Shown: in pieces, positions 28,266 to 38,014 of the stretch
How positions within the stretch are numbered: position 1 is the first letter of the stretch
Layout: each line of letters begins with the position of its first letter
From: Luteimonas aestuarii
Lineage (GTDB): Bacteria > Pseudomonadota > Gammaproteobacteria > Xanthomonadales > Xanthomonadaceae
Direction: 5' to 3'
DNA: 64,000 nt
NCBI RefSeq assembly: GCF_004357985.1
Contig: NZ_SMTF01000001.1
Coordinates: forward strand, 186,001-250,000
Translations under genes and position numbers: made by a program
Notes under the pieces: generated by a model
What the model was told of the DNA's origin: nothing
Databases searched by the model: none
What the model saw: the letters and a program-made list of their open reading frames with translations, nothing else

Positions 28266-28798
28266 TCATCCTCGAGGACCTGAGGGCGAAGGCGCAGTGG
28301 TGCTATGGCGACAGCTCGCGGCGCGCACTGCTCAAGACGCTGCTGACCGACGGTACGTTCGCGATGCTGTGTTACAGGTCGATGCAATGGTGCCACCGGC
28401 GTCGGCTCGCGCCGCTGGCCATGCTGGCCAACAAGCTCAACGCCTTCTTCGGCCAATGCATCATCGGCCGCGGCGCGGAGTTCGGGCCCGGTTTCGTCCT
28501 GATCCACAGCCAGGGCGTGGTCATCAACGGCAGCGTCCGTGGCGGCGCGCATGTCTACATCGAGCACCAGGTCACCATCGGCGCCGAAAAATACGTGTCT
28601 CCGCGCATCGGCGACCACGTCTTCATCGGCGCCGGCGCCAAGATCGTCGGCGACGTGGCGATCGGCGACGACGTACGCGTGGGCGCCAATGCCGTGGTGC
28701 TCAAGGACGTCCCCCCCGGCGCCACCGTCGGCGGCATCCCCGCCCGCATCCTGCGCATGCGCGACGCCGAAGGCGAGCCCCGTCCGTCCACCGACTGA
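28262..28798 (+). CDS. Serine acetyltransferase-like hexapeptide O-acetyltransferase
   Basis: 178 residues. The N-terminal helical part (about 1-65) is followed by left-handed beta-helix repeats such as IIGRGAEFGPGFVLIHSQG, VTIGAEKYVSPRIGDHVFIG and IGDDVRVGANAVVLKDVPPG, ending VGGIPARILR. This is the CysE-like fold, but it is shorter than true CysE and sits at the head of an export operon, so a sugar O-acetyltransferase is more likely than cysteine synthesis. Confidence 0.82.
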   Translation: MIILEDLRAKAQWCYGDSSRRALLKTLLTDGTFAMLCYRSMQWCHRRRLAPLAMLANKLNAFFGQCIIGRGAEFGPGFVLIHSQGVVINGSVRGGAHVYIEHQVTIGAEKYVSPRIGDHVFIGAGAKIVGDVAIGDDVRVGANAVVLKDVPPGATVGGIPARILRMRDAEGEPRPSTD

Positions 28799-28943
28799 AG
28801 CAAGCGCCACGGCTCCTGCGCGGTCTTCCGGGAGCGCCGACCACGACCCGGCACCGTCACGTTCAGGCAGGGCCTGTCCGCGGACACGGCTGTTTCCCGT
28901 TTGTTCCTGCATCGGCACCACTACGCAAGAACGGGGACTTTCC

Positions 28944-29564
28944 ATGCGCGCCTTCCGCCTGATCGCGGTACTGCTTACCTTCTGCCTGCTCGCGGCCTGC
29001 GCCTCCAGCGGCCCGCGCCCGGGCGAACCGCCCGCCACCGCCCATGCGCCGGTCGATGACTACCTCATCGGCGTCGACGACGAGGTACAGGTGTCGGTGT
29101 GGCGCAACCCGGACCTCGGCATCACCGTGCCGGTCCGCCCGGACGGCAAGATCTCGGTGCCCCTGATCGGCGACGTGACCGCCGGCGGCCGTACGCCCAA
29201 CGATGTCGCCAAGGATATCCAGGAAAAGCTGGGCGCCTACGTGCGCGACCCGCAGGTGGCGGTGATCCTGACCCAGCTGCGCAGCCACGAATACCTGTCG
29301 CGCGTGCGCGTCACCGGCGCGGTGCGCCAGCCGGTGTCGATTCCGTACCGCCAGGGCATGACCGTGCTGGATGCGGTGCTGGCCGCCGGGGGCGTGACCG
29401 AGTTCGCCGCTTCCGACCGCTCCGACCTGTTCCGCAAGAACCCTGACGAAACCACCTCCACCTATCCGGTCCGCCTCGACCGCATCCTCAACCGTGGCGA
29501 CCTGTCCACCAACTACAAGGTCGCCCCGGGCGACGTGATCACCGTGCCGGAGCGCACGTTCTGA
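28944..29564 (+). CDS. Polysaccharide export lipoprotein, Wza/GumB-like
   Basis: 206 residues from ATG 28944. Lipoprotein signal peptide with LLAAC and Cys19. A Poly_export domain (about 40-120) contains YLIGVDDEVQVSVWRNPDLG and VPVRPDGKISVPLIGDV, followed by a SLBB domain (VRVTGAVRQPVSIPYRQGMT). It forms the outer-membrane/periplasmic secretion channel for the polymer. It lacks the C-terminal helix extension of E. coli Wza and is similar in size to GumB. Its stop overlaps the next start as TGATG. Confidence 0.92.
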   Translation: MRAFRLIAVLLTFCLLAACASSGPRPGEPPATAHAPVDDYLIGVDDEVQVSVWRNPDLGITVPVRPDGKISVPLIGDVTAGGRTPNDVAKDIQEKLGAYVRDPQVAVILTQLRSHEYLSRVRVTGAVRQPVSIPYRQGMTVLDAVLAAGGVTEFAASDRSDLFRKNPDETTSTYPVRLDRILNRGDLSTNYKVAPGDVITVPERTF

Positions 29565-31150
29565 TGGCAGCGAGCAACCTTCCCGCGCCGCGTACGTCGG
29601 CGCAGGCCCGCAAGGCCGAGGAAATGCAGCCCGACGAGTTGCTGCTGATCCTCTACAAGGAAGCGCGCAAGCGCATCGTGGCGATCGCCGGCACGTTCGC
29701 GGTGGTCACCCTGCTGACCTTGGTGGTCGGCATGGTGATCATCCCGCGCAACTACACCGCGTCCACCACGATCCTGGCGCAGGACAGCGACATCATCCAG
29801 CCGCTGCTGGAAGGCCGCGCGGTCCCCACCGGCGTGGCCGACCGCGCCGGCCATGCGCGCCAGATCGCCTACAGCAGGCGGGTTCTGGAGCAGATTCTGG
29901 ACATCGGCGGCTGGTCGTCGCGCAACCCCGGGCCGATCGAGCGCGACCGGCTGATGGAAGACATCCGCAAGGCGACGATGATCACCGCGCCGCGCCCGGA
30001 CCTGGTGCAGATCGACTATCGCGACACGGACCCGGAGCGCGCCTGGCGCGTCACTGAAGCCTTCGGCTCACTGTTCATCGAGGAGACGCTGGCGGCGAAG
30101 GAGCGCGAGAGCCGCGAGGCCTACGAGTTCATCGACAAGCAGGTGCAGGACTACCACGCCAAGCTGCTGGACGCCGAGCGCAACCTGCAGGACTACCGCT
30201 CGCGCAACGCCGACGCACAACCCGGCAGCGCAGTGGACGTCAACTCGCGCATCAGCTCCCTGCGCACGCAGGTCGAACAGGCCCGCATGACGTTGCTGGA
30301 GCAGGAGTCCCGCGACGGCGCCATCGCTTCCCAGCTGACCGGCGAGTCCGCCGTGTCCGCGGTGCAGACCCGCGAGAACCTGTACCGCACGCAGATGATC
30401 GAACTCCGTGCCGAGCTGGACCGGCTGATGCTGACCTACACCGAGCGCCATCCGGACGTGGTCAGGATCCGCCACCAGCTCGAGGACCTGCAGCGCAGCC
30501 TGGCGACGGAGCAGCAGCGCCGCGCGCAATCAGGAACGTCCGCGATCTCGTCGGAAGAAGCCCAGCTCAATCCGCTGTACAACGAGCTGCGCAGCCAGCA
30601 GGCACAGGCGCGCCGGGAGGCCGCCGCCACGCGCTCGCGCATGGGCATCGCGCAATCGCTGCTCAACGAAGAACTGGATCGCAGCCGGCGCATCGCGGCG
30701 TCCGAAAGTGCGTTGGCCGAACTGACCCGCGACTACGAAGTCAACCGCGAGATCTACCAGGACCTGCTGCGCCGCCGCGAGAACGCGCGGGTGTCGATGG
30801 GCCTGGACCAGGAGAACCGGGGCCTGACCCTGCGGATCCAGGACCCGGCCACGATGCCGCTGCGCCCGAGCGGCCTGCGTTTCATGCACATCGCCGCTGC
30901 CGGCTTCGCCCTGGCCATCGCGCTGCCGCTGGGCCTCCTGTTCCTGCTGGTACGCTTCGACCCGCGGGTGCGTGCGCCGCGCCAGATCGTGCAGAAGACC
31001 GGCTACGCGCTACTGACCGTCATCCCCGCCTACCCGACGCCGCGCGAGCGCCGACGCCAGACGTTCAAGCTGGCCATGAGTGCAGCGATGGTCTGCGGCG
31101 TCTTCCTTGTCTACGGGCTGCTGTTCGCCTTCAAGCTGTCCAATGCCTGA
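29564..31150 (+). CDS. Chain-length determinant protein (Wzz/GNVR type)
   Basis: 528 residues. Inner-membrane protein with a membrane segment at about 38-60, a large periplasmic coiled-coil region (about 120-430, many DAERNLQDYRSRN-like heptads) and a second membrane helix pair near 445-525. The GNVR-like segment ELTRDYEVNREIYQDLLRRR resembles the chain-length proteins of XrtA-type loci. It has no kinase domain; an ATPase-like protein is encoded next. It likely controls polymer length and bridges to the Wza-like channel. Confidence 0.9.
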   Translation: MAASNLPAPRTSAQARKAEEMQPDELLLILYKEARKRIVAIAGTFAVVTLLTLVVGMVIIPRNYTASTTILAQDSDIIQPLLEGRAVPTGVADRAGHARQIAYSRRVLEQILDIGGWSSRNPGPIERDRLMEDIRKATMITAPRPDLVQIDYRDTDPERAWRVTEAFGSLFIEETLAAKERESREAYEFIDKQVQDYHAKLLDAERNLQDYRSRNADAQPGSAVDVNSRISSLRTQVEQARMTLLEQESRDGAIASQLTGESAVSAVQTRENLYRTQMIELRAELDRLMLTYTERHPDVVRIRHQLEDLQRSLATEQQRRAQSGTSAISSEEAQLNPLYNELRSQQAQARREAAATRSRMGIAQSLLNEELDRSRRIAASESALAELTRDYEVNREIYQDLLRRRENARVSMGLDQENRGLTLRIQDPATMPLRPSGLRFMHIAAAGFALAIALPLGLLFLLVRFDPRVRAPRQIVQKTGYALLTVIPAYPTPRERRRQTFKLAMSAAMVCGVFLVYGLLFAFKLSNA

Positions 31151-31190
31151 GGCCGGACGCATGCCACATCCACAACGCCAGGATTCCCCG

Positions 31191-31925
31191 ATGAACGACC
31201 TCCCGGACGACGTCCGCGACATCTCGAGCGCAAGCAAGGCACGCTCGATCGTGCGTGCGTCGGACCCGCAGGCCCTGACGACGCGAGCGCTGGAGGAGCG
31301 TCGGCTGATCCACCGCCACGACTCGGCACGCGTGCAGGCCGATGCGTTCCGCGACCTGCGCACGCGCCTGCTGGCGCTGGGCGGCGACACCAATTTCGTC
31401 ACCCTGGTCGCGCCGGTCGTGCCAGGGTGCGGCGCCAGCTTCGTCGCGCGAAACCTCGCCGCCGCATTCGCATTCGATGAAACCAAACTGGCCACCCTGG
31501 TCGATTGCGACGCCCTCCGACCGGCGCAACAAACCGCGCTGGGTGTCGACGCCGACACCGGCGGCCTGATGGACTACCTCGACGGCAGCGTCGATGACCT
31601 CGCCCATGCCCAATACCGCACCGGCCTGCCGCGGCTGTACCTGGTGCCGAGCGGCGGCACCCGCGAAATCACCGGAGAATCGTTCTCCTCGCTGCGCATG
31701 CGCACGCTGGTCGACTCGCTGCGCAGCAGCCACGCCAACCGCTACGTGGTGCTCGATGGCCCGCCGGTACTGAAGTCGCCGGATGCACGCATCCTCTCCG
31801 ACCTAGCCGACCTGGTGGTGCTGGTGGCGGGCTACGGCAAGGTCACCACCGACCAGATCGAGAAGGCCGCCGCGAATTTCGAGCCGGACAAGCTCGCCGG
31901 CGTGGTCTTCAACGACATCCATTGA
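31191..31925 (+). CDS. CpsD/CapB-like tyrosine-kinase homologue with a degenerate P-loop
   Basis: 244 residues from ATG 31191, preceded by AGGA. The fold is that of BY-kinases: QADAFRDLRTRLL, Walker A region VVPGCGASFVARNLAAAFA, Walker A' TLVDCDALRPAQ and Walker B YVVLDGPPVL. The usual Walker A Lys is Ala82, and the protein ends FNDIH with no C-terminal tyrosine cluster. It therefore looks like a pseudokinase partner of the preceding chain-length protein. Another start at 31143 would overlap that gene but has a poorer ribosome site. Confidence 0.85.
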   Translation: MNDLPDDVRDISSASKARSIVRASDPQALTTRALEERRLIHRHDSARVQADAFRDLRTRLLALGGDTNFVTLVAPVVPGCGASFVARNLAAAFAFDETKLATLVDCDALRPAQQTALGVDADTGGLMDYLDGSVDDLAHAQYRTGLPRLYLVPSGGTREITGESFSSLRMRTLVDSLRSSHANRYVVLDGPPVLKSPDARILSDLADLVVLVAGYGKVTTDQIEKAAANFEPDKLAGVVFNDIH

Positions 31926-31947
31926 ATACGCACCACGGGGAAAGCGC

Positions 31948-33246
31948 ATGAAGCGTCCATTCACCACGACCGTGATCGCCGCGGCGCTTGCCGCCGCACT
32001 CCCCGGCACGGCGGATGCCGTGCGCATCGACTACAGCCTGGACGCGGGATACGAGCGTGACGACAACGTCGCCCTGTCGGCCACCGATCCGATCGAGCAG
32101 GACATCCTGCGCCTCGGGGCGGGCTTCGCGCTGACGCACGACACGTCCACCGTTCAAGCGAGCCTGGCCGGGCGCGTGGACCACCGTCGCTACGAAGACA
32201 TCTACGACGACGCAACCGATCGCATGCTGGAGGGCCGGCTGAACTGGATGATCGTGCCTGACCGTTTCGGCTTCGTGCTCGAGGACCGATACGGCGTGCA
32301 GACGATCAATCGGTTCGCCCCGGCGTCGCCGGACAACCGGCAGCAGGTCAACGTGCTGTCGCTAGGCCCCAACTTCTATTTCAACGCCGGCGGCGCGCTG
32401 CGGGGCCAGGCCGAGCTGCGCTACATCGACAGCCATGCCGAGGTCACCCAGGACTTCAACTCCAGCCGCGTTGCCGGCGCGCTCCGGATCATCAAGGACC
32501 TCGATGCCACCAGCTCGCTGTCGTTCAACCTGCAGGGCCAGGACATCGATTTCGACAACGACCTGTTCGCACGCGACCACAAGCGCTACGAGGCATTCGC
32601 CACCTACCGCCGCCAGTTCAATCGCTTCGACATGCAGCTCGATGGCGGCTGGTCGCGACTGGATTACGCGGACGGGCAGAGTCGCAACAACCCGTTGGCG
32701 CGCGCGGAAATCGGGTGGCAACCCAGCGAGCGCAGCCGGTTCAACCTCAATGCCGCCAACCAGTTCTCCGACGCGGCCACCAGCGCGCTGGACCAGATCG
32801 GTGCGACCACCGGCATCCCGGCCTCGGTGATGACCGGCGATTCCACCGTGACCGCGTCGGCCTACGAGGTGCGGGAGCTTGGCGGTGGATACGAGTACAC
32901 CGGCGTGCGCACCTCGCTTTCGCTGTCTGCATACCACCAAAGGCTCGACTACATCGATGTCGGGACCGCAAACGAGGAAGCCCGCGGCGGCAGCATCGGC
33001 TTCGGCTACCGCCTGCAGCCCACCCTGACCCTGCGTGCTTCGGCCAGCGCCAACCGCACCGAGTACAACGCCCCGGCCAACCGACGCGAGGACAACCGCC
33101 TGTATTCGCTCGGCCTGGAAAAACAATGGTCCCGGCACTGGTCGTCGACGCTTTCGGCAACCCGATACAGCCGCAGCAGCTCCCTCGACAGCGCCGAGTT
33201 CGAGCAGAACCTGATCTACATCGGCGTGACCTACCGCAACCGCTGA
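31948..33246 (+). CDS. Outer-membrane beta-barrel protein of the polysaccharide locus
   Basis: 432 residues. A signal peptide (about 1-24, ending TADA) precedes a protein made almost entirely of alternating amphipathic beta strands, e.g. VRIDYSLDAGYERDDNVALS and LTLRASASANRTEYNAPANR. The size and pattern resemble the TIGR03016-like beta-barrel of PEP-CTERM/XrtA loci. It may act in secretion or surface attachment of the polymer with the Wza-like lipoprotein. No enzyme motif is visible. Confidence 0.78.
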   Translation: MKRPFTTTVIAAALAAALPGTADAVRIDYSLDAGYERDDNVALSATDPIEQDILRLGAGFALTHDTSTVQASLAGRVDHRRYEDIYDDATDRMLEGRLNWMIVPDRFGFVLEDRYGVQTINRFAPASPDNRQQVNVLSLGPNFYFNAGGALRGQAELRYIDSHAEVTQDFNSSRVAGALRIIKDLDATSSLSFNLQGQDIDFDNDLFARDHKRYEAFATYRRQFNRFDMQLDGGWSRLDYADGQSRNNPLARAEIGWQPSERSRFNLNAANQFSDAATSALDQIGATTGIPASVMTGDSTVTASAYEVRELGGGYEYTGVRTSLSLSAYHQRLDYIDVGTANEEARGGSIGFGYRLQPTLTLRASASANRTEYNAPANRREDNRLYSLGLEKQWSRHWSSTLSATRYSRSSSLDSAEFEQNLIYIGVTYRNR

Positions 33247-33256
33247 CGTAAACCAG

Positions 33257-34072
33257 ATGCCGTCCCGCCAAACGATGCGCCACTGGGTCGCCACTTCGCC
33301 CCACCCCGCGGCCGCCACTGCGCGCACGCTGCGCAAGGGCCTGCGTGGATTCACCCTGCCGGCGCCGCGGGTGCTGGTGCTGCCCTACCTGTGGCTGTTC
33401 CTGGCGTTGCGTGGCCTGGTGTTCTTCATCCGCCGGGCGTTCATTGCCGAACCGCTGTTCAAGGCGTACTGCACGCGCGTCGGCAAGGGCGTGACGACCG
33501 GCATCTATGTGCCGTGGGTACAGGGCAAGGGGGATCTGCTGGTCGGCGACCGCGTGCGCATCAGCGGCAAGCTGTCGATCAACTTCGCCGCGCGTTTCGC
33601 GCAGCGGCCGCGACTCGATATCGGCGACGGCACCGATATCGCGCACGACTGCCGCATCGTGGTAGGCAAGGCGGTCACCATCGGCTCGCACGTGGAACTG
33701 GCGAGCGCCGTGACCATCCGGGATTCCGGCGGCCATCCGGCCGACCCTGCCCTGCGCGCGGCAGGGGCGCCTCCCGACGAAGCGGACGTCAAGCCCGTGC
33801 ACATCCACGACAATGTCTGGATCGGCTCGAACGTGCTGGTGATGCCGGGGGCCGACATCGGCGAAGGCAGTATCGTCTCGGCATACTCGGTGGTGTCGGG
33901 CAGTGTCGCGCCCTACACCGTGGTGGCGGGCAATCCCGCGCGCCGCATCGGCACCCTCACGCCGCCACCGGAGCGCGCGCATCTGGTCCCTTCGCCCAAG
34001 CCGAAGCCCGCGGCCGGCGCGGAGACATCTTCCCGGGCAGAGGCGACGCCGAGCCAAACCTCCGCCGCCTGA
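33257..34072 (+). CDS. Hexapeptide-repeat acyltransferase (WcaF/maltose acetyltransferase type)
   Basis: 271 residues. An N-terminal hydrophobic stretch (about 38-60) may anchor it to the membrane. The left-handed beta-helix includes LLVGDRVRISGKLSINF, LDIGDGTDIAHDCRIVVGKA, the catalytic-type loop TIRDSGGHPADP, then VHIHDNVWIGSNVLVMPGAD and VVAGNPARRIG. The Pro/Ala-rich tail is unstructured. It probably O-acetylates the polysaccharide or a lipid-linked intermediate. It is the last gene of the export operon; 178 bp without a clear gene separate it from the convergent decarboxylase, holding only an imperfect hairpin near 34123-34171. Confidence 0.85.
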   Translation: MPSRQTMRHWVATSPHPAAATARTLRKGLRGFTLPAPRVLVLPYLWLFLALRGLVFFIRRAFIAEPLFKAYCTRVGKGVTTGIYVPWVQGKGDLLVGDRVRISGKLSINFAARFAQRPRLDIGDGTDIAHDCRIVVGKAVTIGSHVELASAVTIRDSGGHPADPALRAAGAPPDEADVKPVHIHDNVWIGSNVLVMPGADIGEGSIVSAYSVVSGSVAPYTVVAGNPARRIGTLTPPPERAHLVPSPKPKPAAGAETSSRAEATPSQTSAA

Positions 34073-34250
34073 CAGCGGTCCGCCCGCCATCGGCGACAGT
34101 CGGCAGCAACCGCCTTCACGCCCCTTTGGCCGGGCATGGCACCCGCAGACAATGGCGCCGGGGCCAAGGCGTGATCACGGGCAAGCGCATTCGGGCCTGG
34201 CATGCCCACGGGGAAACGCACACGGCATGCGAACGCGTCGGTGCAGTGGA

Positions 34251-35477
34251 TCAGACCAACGCTTCCGCCGCCTCCGGATGGCTGAGGAAGTTGCGTGGGC
34301 TGGCGCTGCGACCGTAGGCGCCGGACTGGAACACCACGACCAGGTCGCCCGGTTGTGCCGCGTCCAGCTCCATGCGATCGGCCAGCAGGTCCAGTGGCGT
34401 GCACAGCGGGCCGACGACGCTCGCGGTTTCCGTGCCCGCATCGCTGCGGCCGTTCACTGCGACCGGATAGTTGCGTCGGATCACCTGCCCGAAGTTGCCC
34501 GATGCCGCCAGGTGGTGGTGCATGCCGCCATCCACCACCAGGAACACCTGCCCTCGCGAAATCTTGCGGTCGATCACGCGCGACACGTACAGGCCCGCTT
34601 CACCGACAAGGTAGCGTCCGAGTTCGATCACGATGTGCCCGCCCGGGAAGTCACCGGACATGCGCTCCGACAACCTGCCCAGGTTGTCGCATACAGGTGC
34701 GAGGTCCAGCGGTGCCTCGCCGGGCGTGTACGGGATCCCGAACCCCCCGCCGAGGTTGAGGCTACGCACCGGCGCAGGCAACAGGTCGCTCCATTCCAGC
34801 GCCTGCTCGTAGCACTTCGTCTGCGCCTCCACGATGGCCGCATGGCGCAGGTTCTGCGAGCCGGCGAACATGTGGAAGCCTTCGAACGCCAGGCCCGCCG
34901 CGGCGATTTCGCGCAGCAGGTCCGGCACGCATTCGGCATCCACCCCGAACTGGCGCGCGCCACCGCTCATCTTCATGCCGGACGCCTTCAGCTCGAACGG
35001 CAGGTTGACGCGTACCGCGACGCGTGCGGCGCGACCATTGCGTTCGCTGGCACGGGCCAGTTCGCCGATCTCCCGGAACGATTCGACGTTGACCAGGATC
35101 CCGGCGGCCGCCGCCTGCCGCAGCTCGGCATCCGACTTGCCGGGGCCGGCGAAGCTGATGTGCTCCGGCGACGTGCCGGTATCCAGCGCCACGCGCAGTT
35201 CACCCGCGGAGGCCACGTCCAGGCCATCGACCAGGCCTGCCATGTGGCAGACCAGCGCCGGCATCGGATTGGCCTTCATCGCATAGTGCAGCAGCACGCC
35301 GGTCGGGAATGCCGATCGCAATGCCCATGCGCGTGCGCGCAGTCGCTCGCGGTCGTACAGGTAGCACGGCGTGCTGCCGACGGCATCGACGACCCGCGAC
35401 AACGGTTGGCCGCCCACGAGGAACTCGCCGGCGCCGTCGCGCGGCCAGTCACGGCTGGAATGGGTGGAATCTGTCAT
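34251..35477 (-). CDS. PLP-dependent decarboxylase, exosortase A-associated type
   Basis: 408 residues from ATG 35477 (ATGA overlap with the glycosyltransferase stop). It is an Orn/DAP decarboxylase group IV enzyme: alanine-racemase-like barrel with PLP Lys68 in LLHYAMKANPMPALV, GLDVASAGEL, SFAGPGKSDAEL, LNLGGGFGIPY and C-terminal VVGPLCTPLD. The pattern resembles the family named as exosortase A system-associated decarboxylase, usually found with an acyl-CoA ligase and ACP; both are encoded 15-18 kb away here. Substrate unknown; it may supply an amine for the polymer or the NRPS product. Confidence 0.85.
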   Translation of the reverse strand: MTDSTHSSRDWPRDGAGEFLVGGQPLSRVVDAVGSTPCYLYDRERLRARAWALRSAFPTGVLLHYAMKANPMPALVCHMAGLVDGLDVASAGELRVALDTGTSPEHISFAGPGKSDAELRQAAAAGILVNVESFREIGELARASERNGRAARVAVRVNLPFELKASGMKMSGGARQFGVDAECVPDLLREIAAAGLAFEGFHMFAGSQNLRHAAIVEAQTKCYEQALEWSDLLPAPVRSLNLGGGFGIPYTPGEAPLDLAPVCDNLGRLSERMSGDFPGGHIVIELGRYLVGEAGLYVSRVIDRKISRGQVFLVVDGGMHHHLAASGNFGQVIRRNYPVAVNGRSDAGTETASVVGPLCTPLDLLADRMELDAAQPGDLVVVFQSGAYGRSASPRNFLSHPEAAEALV

Positions 35478-36772
35478 GCGGGGCTGGTCGTCGCGCCTGC
35501 CTGCGCCGTGCCGCGCGCCACGATGGACGCATGGAACTCCAGCAGCTGCAGGATGTTGTGCCGCCACTGGCGGTGGTGGGTGATGTAGTCGCGCGCATGG
35601 CTTCCCACGCGCCGGAGGGTGTCGGTGTCGCGGCTGTATTCCAGCACGCGGGCCACCGCCGCGTCCATGTCGCCGGCCGGGAACATCCAGCCGGTACGGC
35701 CTTCGACGATGATTTCGCGGATCGGTTCGAAGTCCGGCGCCACCGGGGGCACTGCGCAGGCCATGAACTCGAACATCTTCACTGGCGACGTGTAGTCGCC
35801 GGCGCTGGGCATCACCGCCATGTCCATCGCCGCCAGCAGGCCGGGCACTTCGTCGTGCGCCACGCGGCCGGTCAGCAGGATGCGATCGGCCAAACCGCGC
35901 TCGTCGACGTAGGCCTTGAGTGCGGGGAAAGTGGCGCCATCGCCCACCAGCAGCAGCTTGAGGTGCGGAGCCTCGTCGAGGCGCGCCACGAGGTGGTGCA
36001 CGAACCGGTCGATGGCGTGCCAGGGCACGAACGCGCCGAGGTAGCCACAGACCACGCTGCCCTCGAGACCGTATTTCGCGCGCGTCTCGTCGCGCTGCGC
36101 CTGGGTGAAAGTGAACTTGTCGATGTTGGCGGCGTTGGGCGTGATGATGGCGGGCGCGATCCAGCCATGCGCTGCGATCGCCCGGTCGCGGAACACGGAC
36201 GACACGAACACCAGGCCACTGGCGTTGCGGAAGGTCCAGCGTTCGATCGCCATCGCCAGCCGCCTGAAGAACAACGGGCGTACGCGCTCGACGTTGGCCG
36301 AATCGTTCACCTCGAGGATGACCGGGATGCCGCGTCGCCGCGCCAGCCAGGTCGGCAGGCCCATGAACAGCGAGTATCGCTCGTACATGAAGGCCAGGTC
36401 GGGATGCTTGCGCATGTAGTCGCGCACGCGCCACGCCGCGACCACGTTGTAGGCCAGCTCGGCCAGTTCGAACAGGGGCTCGGGCAGGCGGTTCACCCAG
36501 CCCATCCACTTGCGCGACTGCTGGGTGGGCGACATCGCCTTGGGCGACGAGTACGGGTCGGCGCCGGGCAACGAGATGACGTCCACCGCGACACCCTCCT
36601 TGCGCAGCGCATCGGCGATGCCGCGGATGTGCACACCCTCCACCGCCTTGCCCTGCGTGCGGTGGTGGTAGAGCACGCGCCGCACGGTACCCGCGGGGGT
36701 CACGACACCCGGCGATACCGCCATCGGCCGGGTTGCTTCCTCTCTGTGCTGCATCACGCCTGCCTCGTTCAC
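35474..36772 (-). CDS. Family 4 glycosyltransferase
   Basis: 432 residues from GTG 36772, which overlaps the previous stop as GTGA; ATG 36754 is an alternative. GT-B fold with VLYHHRTQGKAVEGVHIRGI at the N-terminus, and C-terminal KLLLVGDGATFPALKAYVDE and MPSAGDYTSPVKMFEFMACA, which carries a variant of the EX7E nucleotide-sugar motif. It is one of the sugar-adding enzymes of the repeat unit. The donor and acceptor cannot be read from sequence. Confidence 0.88.
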   Translation of the reverse strand: MNEAGVMQHREEATRPMAVSPGVVTPAGTVRRVLYHHRTQGKAVEGVHIRGIADALRKEGVAVDVISLPGADPYSSPKAMSPTQQSRKWMGWVNRLPEPLFELAELAYNVVAAWRVRDYMRKHPDLAFMYERYSLFMGLPTWLARRRGIPVILEVNDSANVERVRPLFFRRLAMAIERWTFRNASGLVFVSSVFRDRAIAAHGWIAPAIITPNAANIDKFTFTQAQRDETRAKYGLEGSVVCGYLGAFVPWHAIDRFVHHLVARLDEAPHLKLLLVGDGATFPALKAYVDERGLADRILLTGRVAHDEVPGLLAAMDMAVMPSAGDYTSPVKMFEFMACAVPPVAPDFEPIREIIVEGRTGWMFPAGDMDAAVARVLEYSRDTDTLRRVGSHARDYITHHRQWRHNILQLLEFHASIVARGTAQAGATTSPA

Positions 36773-37968
36773 GTCACGACCTCCATCCCCCGCGCCGGCA
36801 GCGGGTTGCGCCGCGCCAGCACCCGTTCACAGACCGCCAGCGTCTCCGCGGCCACGTCGCACCAACCCCGCTTGGCGGCAAGCGCCATCGCGTCACCGTC
36901 CCAGTCACGCGCGAGCGCCTCGGACAGTCCACGCTCCAGTGCCTCGGCATCGCGTGGCGGCACCATGATGCCGTTGCCATCGCGGATGATCTCGCCGGTG
37001 CCGCCCACGGCCGTGGCCACCACCGGGCGTCCGCAAGCGATGCCCTCGACCACCACGTTCGGATACCCCTCGGACCAGCTGGGCAGCGTGACCACGTCCG
37101 AGGCGCACATCCATTCGGCCACCTGCACCGGATCGAGGCCGCCGGTCATCGTGACCCGATCGTCCAGCCCCGCGGCGGCCACCAGCGCGGCCAGTTCGTC
37201 GCGCATCACGCCATCGCCGACCAGGGCCAGGCGCAGTGCCGGATCGTTCCGCGCCAGCGAGCGGAATGCCGACAGCAATTCGCGCATGCCCTTGGTTTCC
37301 ACGTACCTGCCGACATAGGTGACCAGTCGCGCGTCCGGGGGAATGCCCAGCTTGTCGCGCATGTCCCCGCGGTCGCGCGGATGGAACACGCTGGTATCGA
37401 TGCCGTTGACGATGGCGTGCACCTGGCCGGGATCCGCACCGAAATCCGCGATGGCCTTGTCCCGCATCGCGCGGCTGACCGTCAGCATCGCGTCGACGCC
37501 ATGCAGGGTACGGCGCGTCATGCGGGCATTGAATCCGGAGCGCACGTGGATATCGGAGCCGCGCGCACCGACGACGCAGGGAACCCCCAGCCTGCGCGCC
37601 GCGCGCCGCGCGGCATAGCCGTCGGGATAGACCCAGTAGGCCAGCACGATGTCGGGCATGAAGGACCGCAGGCGCGGCAGCAGGGCGCGCGCGGCCATGA
37701 AGCCGTTGCTCGCCCGCGACAGGCCGGGCAGTGCCGGATACGTGTAGGCATCCACGTCGACGCCGTCCAGCCGGTAGTCCGCGCCCACCTCGCCCCGCAG
37801 GAAGCTGCGCGGCGACAGCCCCGGGAAGCGCGGATAACGGGCTTGCTGGAAGAACACGCGCACGTCGGCAAGCGCAGACAACGCGCGTGCGGTCTCATGG
37901 ATGTAGCGTCCTCGCGTCAGGTCATGCGGGACGGGAAGGATCGGAGTGACAACGGCGATACGGTGCAT
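36769..37968 (-). CDS. Family 4 glycosyltransferase
   Basis: 399 residues from ATG 37968 (MHRIAVVTPILP); GTG 37989 is possible. GT-B fold: GRYIHETARALSALADVRVF, VVGARGSDIHVRSGF, VTYVGRYVETKGMRELL and the EX7E region LPSWSEGYPNVVVEGIACG. It belongs to the Wzx/Wzy assembly group on this strand and overlaps the next glycosyltransferase gene by four bases. Confidence 0.9.
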   Translation of the reverse strand: MHRIAVVTPILPVPHDLTRGRYIHETARALSALADVRVFFQQARYPRFPGLSPRSFLRGEVGADYRLDGVDVDAYTYPALPGLSRASNGFMAARALLPRLRSFMPDIVLAYWVYPDGYAARRAARRLGVPCVVGARGSDIHVRSGFNARMTRRTLHGVDAMLTVSRAMRDKAIADFGADPGQVHAIVNGIDTSVFHPRDRGDMRDKLGIPPDARLVTYVGRYVETKGMRELLSAFRSLARNDPALRLALVGDGVMRDELAALVAAAGLDDRVTMTGGLDPVQVAEWMCASDVVTLPSWSEGYPNVVVEGIACGRPVVATAVGGTGEIIRDGNGIMVPPRDAEALERGLSEALARDWDGDAMALAAKRGWCDVAAETLAVCERVLARRNPLPARGMEVVT

Positions 37969-38014
37969 CCCCTGATAAACGGATCGCACGACGCATTGAG
38001 GCCACCGGCGAGGT

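Noticed and set aside
28912..28927. Sigma-54-like sequence CGGCACCACTACGC before the Wza-like gene
   Set aside because: GG and GC are nine bases apart instead of the required ten, and the flanking consensus is poor.
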